Positions 59,204 through 64,000 of a DNA stretch of 64,000 nt are shown here, in pieces. The stretch's first letter is position 1, and every line of letters starts with the position of its first letter. Origin of the DNA: Oscillospiraceae bacterium (lineage in GTDB: Bacteria > Bacillota > Clostridia > Oscillospirales > Oscillospiraceae); assembly GCA_009777235.1 (NCBI GenBank), contig WRMH01000004.1, forward strand, positions 62,001-126,000. Direction: 5' to 3'. Under the pieces are notes generated by a model that worked only from the letters and a program-made list of their open reading frames with translations, was not told the origin of the DNA and did not search any database. The position numbers and the translations under genes were made by a program.

Positions 59204-61732
59204 ATGCGAAAACATCAGCAGAGGCAAATACTCGACATACTGCAAACGCTGTATTCCGCGCAATCGGCAGGGCTTTATGCGGACTGCCAGGAGGGCGCGA
59301 TCGGCGTGGGAGAGTATATCGAATCCATCATGGGAGAGGGGACGCAAACGGTCACGCTGCTTGAGGAATATTGCGAGCTGCTTTTTAAGGCGTCGGGCGG
59401 CGAACTGTCGGAGCGTCCTGAGAAACAACTGCGGAAAAAGCTGATACTCATAGAAAACAGCGTAAAAAACGAGTTGAAGCCGACAAAAATAGAAGCCGTA
59501 TTTTTAAGCTACAAAGCGAGCATGAGCGACAGTATAGAATCTATATACCTCGCGGCAAAGGACGACCCGGCCTGCGACGCATATTGGATTCCTATTCCGT
59601 ATGTCGAGCGCGGGGCAGACGGACGCGCTGATAAGACGATATTTGAAGGTTCAAAATTTTATCCCGATTATATTGAATGTACAGACTGGCAGACATATGA
59701 CATCGAAGCGCGGCGGCCTGATGTGATATTTACGTTTAATCCGTATGACGCGGGAAACTATGTGACGAGCGTGCATCCGGCGTTTTATTGCGAGAGGCTG
59801 CGAGGCTTGACGGATTTGCTTGTGTATGTCCCATATTTTGTGGCGACGGGAGACCATGTAGAGGAGCATTTTTGCACGGTCGCGGGCTGTGTGTACGCGC
59901 ACAAGGTAATCGTCCAGTCGGAGGCGGTAAGAGACAGATATGTCCGTGTGTTTCGCGAGGCATACGGCGACAGTTTAGGCAAGCCGGAAGATAAGTTTAT
60001 CGCGCTCGGCAGCCCGAAATTTGACAAGGTGATCAATTCAAAGCGCGAGGACTTCAAGCTGCCGGAGGCATGGGCGCGGTTGATAACTCCGCAAGGCGGA
60101 GAAAATAAGAAAGTCATCTTTTATAACACGAGTGTCGGTTCGCTTTTGGCGGGCAATGAGCGGTATTTGAAAAAGCTGCGCTCTGTGTTAGATACATTCC
60201 GCGGGCGCGATGACGTTGTTCTCTGGTGGCGTCCGCATCCTTTGAATGAAGCAACGTATGCGAGTATGCGCCCGCAGCTTGCCGAGGAATATAAAAATAT
60301 CGTCAAAGAGTATCGCGCCGAGGGCTGGGGCATATATGATGATACACCGGATTTGCACAGGGCGCTGGCGTGGACGGATGCGTATTATGGGGATATGAGC
60401 TCGCTGGTGGCAATGTATGAGGTGACGGGCAAGCCGGTGATGATGAGTAATGTAGACTTGTTATTGCACAAAACAAGTTGTATCGCTATTGCGTTTGAAA
60501 ACCAATATTATGATGGTTCGGATTTTTGGTTCATTCCACGCAATATGAATGCTTTGTTTAAATTTAGCGAGTATGATTGGCAGACAAAATACATTGGAGC
60601 AATACCGAACACGACCTTTTTTGCCGAACCGATATTTGCGAAAATTGTTGAATATGACGGCAAATTATATTTTGCCCCGTCATGTGCTGATTATATTGGA
60701 GTGTACGACAAAAAAAATGACAGTTTTGAAACCTTGTGCTTTGCTGATTTGGGCAGTGCCAGAAACAACAAATTTTCGTTTGCATATGTTTATGGTAACA
60801 ATATCTTTTTCTGTGGTTTTACATACCCGGCGATTATAAGGTTGGATACAACAACAGGTGCGTTATCACATTATTCTGACTATGTACCAAAAGTAAGCTC
60901 ACTTGACACTAACAATAAAAAATTGTTTTTTGATGCCGGGTGCGCAGACGGCAACAAAATATACTTACCTGTTTATAGTGCTAATGCGGTTGTTGCATTT
61001 GATATGGATACATATAAATCAACAGTAATTGAAATCCCGAGTAAAAACAATGGTTACGATGATATTTGTTTTGACGGCGATTATTTCTGGATTGCATCGA
61101 GCCATAGTGAAGGCACTGTTATTAAGTGGCATCCTGAAAAAGGCGCTACCGAAATTGAAATTCCCAATGAGTGGGCTATTGGCGATTACTGGTCTGTAAA
61201 TTGCGTCAACGGATATGCGTGGTTCTTACCGTGCTATGGTGATGCTGCGTTTAAAATAAACACAATAACAAATGAGGTTGAAATTGCTGAACCGTTTATA
61301 CATCCATGCAGACCAAAAGCCAACGAAAAAGATAAAACTTTCGCTTATTATTTCAGGAAATCAGTAGTGAATAACACCATATATGCCCATACAGGAACCG
61401 GCAACACTCATATTTCGTATAACACAGCGACAGGAGATTTGCGCGAAACAAAAATTATTATTAATGACGAGGATAGAGAAAAAATCTTATTCGATACAGT
61501 ATTAAGTCACCGTGGCAATAATTCACCTAACTCAATGAGTGATTGCATGTTTAGGGAAACTACGGCTTTTAGCCTTGACGACTTCATGAATCAACTACCA
61601 AACGATCAGATGAAAACATCGAAAAAGATTAATGAAATGCAAGCAGAGGGGTGTCGAAAGGGCATTGCCAATGAGAATGGTACTGCGGGTCAAAAAATAT
61701 ATGAAGAATTTCGCAAAGTGGCATTAATTTAG
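59204..61732 (+). CDS. TagF-like (CDP-glycerol) phosphotransferase fused to a beta-propeller-like domain
   Basis: 842 aa from ATG 59204, 7 nt after GGAGAG. Residues about 90-420 resemble the CDP-glycerol:poly(glycerophosphate) glycerophosphotransferase family: PDVIFTFNPYD, LVYVPYF, ALGSPKFDKV, VIFYNTSVGSLL, WWRPHPLNEAT, YYGDMSSLVAMYEVTGKPVM. Residues about 440-760 form a different domain of repeated strands (KYIGAIPNTTFFAEPIF, IVEYDGKLYFAPS, DGNKIYLPVYSANAVVAF) that looks like a six- or seven-bladed propeller. Near 60450 the DNA changes from the local GC-rich style to AT-rich style, which continues in the genes that follow. The gene may be a chimera joined at the edge of an acquired segment. 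Confidence 0.75.
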   Translation: MRKHQQRQILDILQTLYSAQSAGLYADCQEGAIGVGEYIESIMGEGTQTVTLLEEYCELLFKASGGELSERPEKQLRKKLILIENSVKNELKPTKIEAVFLSYKASMSDSIESIYLAAKDDPACDAYWIPIPYVERGADGRADKTIFEGSKFYPDYIECTDWQTYDIEARRPDVIFTFNPYDAGNYVTSVHPAFYCERLRGLTDLLVYVPYFVATGDHVEEHFCTVAGCVYAHKVIVQSEAVRDRYVRVFREAYGDSLGKPEDKFIALGSPKFDKVINSKREDFKLPEAWARLITPQGGENKKVIFYNTSVGSLLAGNERYLKKLRSVLDTFRGRDDVVLWWRPHPLNEATYASMRPQLAEEYKNIVKEYRAEGWGIYDDTPDLHRALAWTDAYYGDMSSLVAMYEVTGKPVMMSNVDLLLHKTSCIAIAFENQYYDGSDFWFIPRNMNALFKFSEYDWQTKYIGAIPNTTFFAEPIFAKIVEYDGKLYFAPSCADYIGVYDKKNDSFETLCFADLGSARNNKFSFAYVYGNNIFFCGFTYPAIIRLDTTTGALSHYSDYVPKVSSLDTNNKKLFFDAGCADGNKIYLPVYSANAVVAFDMDTYKSTVIEIPSKNNGYDDICFDGDYFWIASSHSEGTVIKWHPEKGATEIEIPNEWAIGDYWSVNCVNGYAWFLPCYGDAAFKINTITNEVEIAEPFIHPCRPKANEKDKTFAYYFRKSVVNNTIYAHTGTGNTHISYNTATGDLRETKIIINDEDREKILFDTVLSHRGNNSPNSMSDCMFRETTAFSLDDFMNQLPNDQMKTSKKINEMQAEGCRKGIANENGTAGQKIYEEFRKVALI

Positions 61733-61744
61733 AAGGTGATTGAA

Positions 61745-62335
61745 ATGGATTACACTCAAGACATAAAAGATTACATCGAATTGGAGCGCTCAATGCTTGC
61801 ACAACTCGACACAGACGCGATTAACGTAGTGATGAACGAGCTTGACGAGGCGCGAAAACGTAATGCACTAATCTATATAATGGGTAACGGCGGTTCGGCA
61901 AGCACTGCTTCACATTTTGCAAACGATTTCAACAAGGGCATTTCAGAATATATTAGTCAACCATTCAGATTCATTTGTCTTAACGATAACATAGCTACGA
62001 TTATGGCAATCGCCAATGATATCGGTTATGAAGCGATATTCGAGTTTCAACTTCGTGGAAAAGTTACAAAGGAAGACCTAATAATCGGCATTTCGGGGAG
62101 CGGTAACTCTACGAATATTTTGAAAGCAATTGAGTTTGCGAAATCTGTTGGAGCGCGAACAGTTGGGTTGACGGGACGTGATGGTGGCAAACTCAGGGAA
62201 CTTGCCGATATATCATTGCATGTTCCTGTTATGAGTATGCAAATCACAGAAGATGTGCATGTTGTATTTGATCATCTTATGATGGCCGTGTTTTACAAAG
62301 TGCTTTGCGGAATTGATCATATGGAGGTGAAATAG
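61745..62335 (+). CDS. SIS-domain phosphoheptose isomerase (GmhA-like)
   Basis: GmhA converts sedoheptulose 7-phosphate to D-glycero-D-manno-heptose 7-phosphate. 196 aa from ATG 61745 with AAGGTG upstream (the frame is open from GTG 61736). Motifs: YIMGNGGSASTASHFANDF, IGISGSGNSTNILKA, VGLTGRDGG and ITEDVHVVFDHLMM. The order SIS isomerase, GHMP kinase, epimerase points to a nucleotide-activated heptose or similar sugar for the glycan made here. The gene is AT-richer than those on the left. Confidence 0.88.
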   Translation: MDYTQDIKDYIELERSMLAQLDTDAINVVMNELDEARKRNALIYIMGNGGSASTASHFANDFNKGISEYISQPFRFICLNDNIATIMAIANDIGYEAIFEFQLRGKVTKEDLIIGISGSGNSTNILKAIEFAKSVGARTVGLTGRDGGKLRELADISLHVPVMSMQITEDVHVVFDHLMMAVFYKVLCGIDHMEVK

Positions 62336-63334
62336 ATGATAATAGTAAGAACACCTACAAGAGCCAGTTTCTGCGGCGGAGGCAGCGACTTGCCTGTGTT
62401 TTATAAGAAACATGGCGGCGCAGTGCTGTCGGCGGGGTTAAACAGATATATATATATATCGATTCATCCTTATTTTTACCCGGACAGGCTTGTTTGTAAA
62501 TATTCTAAAAACGAACCTGTAGATAATCCGTCCGAGCTTAATCACCCGATTTTCCGCGTGTTGCTTGAAAAATTTGAAGTAAATGGCGTTGAGATAACGA
62601 GTACCGCTGACGTTCCTGCCGGAACCGGACTGGGCTCGTCAAGTTCATTTACTGTGGGATTACTACACTCTTTGTATGCCTATACAGGCAAATATATCTC
62701 AGCGGATTCTTTAGCAGCCGAAGCATGCCATACTGAAATTGATATACTCGGCGAGCCAATCGGCAAGCAAGACCAATATGCTGCAGCGTTTGGCGGGTTG
62801 AATGTGTATCGCTTCCATAAAGATGGAAATGTAGCAGTAGAACCTGTGATTTTGTCGCAGGACGCATACAAGCGAATGGAAAATAATTTACTAATGTTCT
62901 ATACAGGCGACTTGCGGTCAGCTTCGCAAATACTTTCCGAGCAGATTGAAAATGTGATAAATGATCACGAGAAAGAAAGAGCACAACTTGAAATAAGCAA
63001 GCTGACAGATGAGCTTCACAAAGAACTCATACGTGATAACGTTGACGCGCTTGGCGATATACTTCATGCGAGTTGGGAGCAGAAGCGCAAACTGGCAAGT
63101 GGCATTACTAACTCGCTGATTGACAAGGCGTATTATGACGCGCTGTCAGTGGGTGCGGCAGGCGGCAAATTATTAGGTGCGGGTGGTGGCGGATTCTTAC
63201 TGTTCTATGTGCCGGAGCACCGCCATAATACGGTCAAAAATGCACTTTCATATCTGAATTTCATGCAATTTGGGTTTAGTAATAGCGGTTCGTCTGTGAT
63301 ATATGTTGGCGATAAGCCGAAAAGGAGTTTCTGA
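62336..63334 (+). CDS. GHMP kinase, D-glycero-D-manno-heptose 7-phosphate kinase-like (HddA)
   Basis: 332 aa. N-terminal PTRASFCGGGSDLPVFYKKHGG and the ATP-binding PAGTGLGSSSSFTVGLLHSL are those of HddA-type sugar kinases; C-terminal GAAGGKLLGAGGGGFLLFYV completes the fold. HddA phosphorylates heptose 7-phosphate at C1; fucose kinases have related sequences, so the exact sugar is inferred from the GmhA-like neighbour. GGAGGTG precedes ATG 62336, and the SIS gene stop lies directly before it. Confidence 0.88.
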   Translation: MIIVRTPTRASFCGGGSDLPVFYKKHGGAVLSAGLNRYIYISIHPYFYPDRLVCKYSKNEPVDNPSELNHPIFRVLLEKFEVNGVEITSTADVPAGTGLGSSSSFTVGLLHSLYAYTGKYISADSLAAEACHTEIDILGEPIGKQDQYAAAFGGLNVYRFHKDGNVAVEPVILSQDAYKRMENNLLMFYTGDLRSASQILSEQIENVINDHEKERAQLEISKLTDELHKELIRDNVDALGDILHASWEQKRKLASGITNSLIDKAYYDALSVGAAGGKLLGAGGGGFLLFYVPEHRHNTVKNALSYLNFMQFGFSNSGSSVIYVGDKPKRSF

Positions 63335-63335
63335 T

Positions 63336-64000
63336 ATGAGAACACTGGTGGCAGGCGGTGCCGGTTTTATAGGAAGTCATCTAGCGGACAGATTGCTCGC
63401 AAACGGAGAGAGCGTTGTGTGTGTGGATAATCTTTGCCTCGGCAGCGAGGATATGATTCGCCATTGTTACGGCAATCCAAATTTCGAGTTTGTCAAGCTT
63501 GATATATGTGACAATGATGGTCTAAATGCATTGTTTGAAAAACATCAATTTGAGCGGGTGTATCATCTGGCGGCAAACTCCGACATTCAAAAAGGCGGGA
63601 ACGAACCGGATATTGATTATCACAATACTTTTTTGACAACAGTTTCCATTCTCAATGCAATGCGTAGACATAATGTTAAAGAATTACTATTTTCTTCTAC
63701 TTCAGCGGTATATGGGAATAAGCAGGGATTACTCAAAGAAGATACCGGCGATATGCGCCCCATTTCTTATTATGGAGCGTCCAAATTAGCATCGGAGGCG
63801 TTTATATCAGCTTATTCGGCGATGAATGGCATTAAAGCGAACATTATACGTTTCCCCAATGTGGTCGGTTCACGCCTTACACATGGCGTAATATTTGATT
63901 TTATTGCAAAACTCCGTAAGAACCCAAAGGAAATTGCAATACTTGGCAATGGTAAGCAAGAAAAGCCGTATATCTATGTGACTGACCTCATTGAGGCTGT
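63336..64000 (+). CDS. NAD-dependent sugar epimerase/dehydratase, cut by the window edge
   Basis: The frame is open from ATG 63336 to the end of the window (221 codons). AAAGGAG precedes the start. It is an extended short-chain dehydrogenase: NAD-binding GGAGFIGSHLADRLL, VYHLAANSDIQKG, catalytic SSTSAVYG and YYGASK (Tyr and Lys), then RFPNVVGSRLTHGVIFDF. Likely acts on a nucleoside diphosphate sugar as a 4-epimerase or similar; the sugar is not known. It starts one base after the GHMP kinase stop, in the same operon. Confidence 0.92.
   Translation, partial: MRTLVAGGAGFIGSHLADRLLANGESVVCVDNLCLGSEDMIRHCYGNPNFEFVKLDICDNDGLNALFEKHQFERVYHLAANSDIQKGGNEPDIDYHNTFLTTVSILNAMRRHNVKELLFSSTSAVYGNKQGLLKEDTGDMRPISYYGASKLASEAFISAYSAMNGIKANIIRFPNVVGSRLTHGVIFDFIAKLRKNPKEIAILGNGKQEKPYIYVTDLIEA

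Overview
The window looks like the chromosome of an anaerobic, motile, plant-polysaccharide-using Firmicute of the class Clostridia. The evidence is a complete Rnf ferredoxin:NAD+ oxidoreductase cluster, a one-chain pyruvate:ferredoxin oxidoreductase, strong AGGAGG-type ribosome binding sites, SigA-like and SigD-like promoters, GH3 and GH115 glycosidases, and three short flagellins. I cannot name the genus from the sequence alone. No transposase, integrase, CRISPR array or rRNA was seen.

Layout. 1-976: a membrane protein on the minus strand, cut by the window edge (DUF1576-like). 1.08-8.27 kb: rnfCDGEAB, then apbE, a NusG-domain-II protein and a Gx/HepT-type membrane protein, read as one operon. 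8.3-11.3 kb: a structured repeat, a 55-aa membrane peptide and a GH3 glucosidase with reversed domain order. 11.5-15.2 kb: an AT-richer FokI-type restriction-modification pair (fused double adenine methylase plus a close FokI homologue), followed by tRNA-Thr(GGT) and a frameshifted AlbA-type regulator gene with 54-bp in-frame tandem repeats. 17.2-19 kb: a secreted, Thr/Pro-rich surface protein whose C-terminal membrane anchor is out of frame after an 11-base poly-C tract. 19.2-22.2 kb: a 1011-aa protein with a kinase-like C-terminus. 22.4-30.5 kb: a sugar-binding-domain diguanylate cyclase, lgt, galM and a large hybrid histidine kinase. 30.6-44 kb: thiI, an OFA-type MFS transporter, a GH115 alpha-glucuronidase, yifB/comM, nifJ, a NYN-LOTUS protein and prfB.

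44-64 kb is a flagellin and glycan region. Three flagellin genes each have a SigD promoter and a leader hairpin with AGGA in the loop, as expected for CsrA control. They are interleaved with HicAB, MNT-HEPN and RelB-ParE modules and a FliB flagellin lysine methylase gene. Large TPR-containing glycosyltransferases, a glycosyltransferase-methyltransferase fusion, a TagF-like enzyme fused to a propeller-like domain, and GmhA-, HddA- and epimerase-like sugar genes follow. They probably make and attach a glycan to flagellin or another surface polymer. A DUF1016 (PD-(D/E)XK) nuclease gene has inserted into this run between perfect 102-bp direct repeats.

Main points for follow-up: (i) a four-copy ~105-bp inverted-repeat family whose stems are kept by compensatory changes; (ii) the nuclease gene between 102-bp repeats, which regenerate the 3' end of the gene it interrupts; (iii) the complete FokI-type system; (iv) homopolymer tracts that could phase-vary a surface protein and a sensor kinase; (v) the toxin-antitoxin/FliB/flagellin arrangement with shared CsrA-type leaders.
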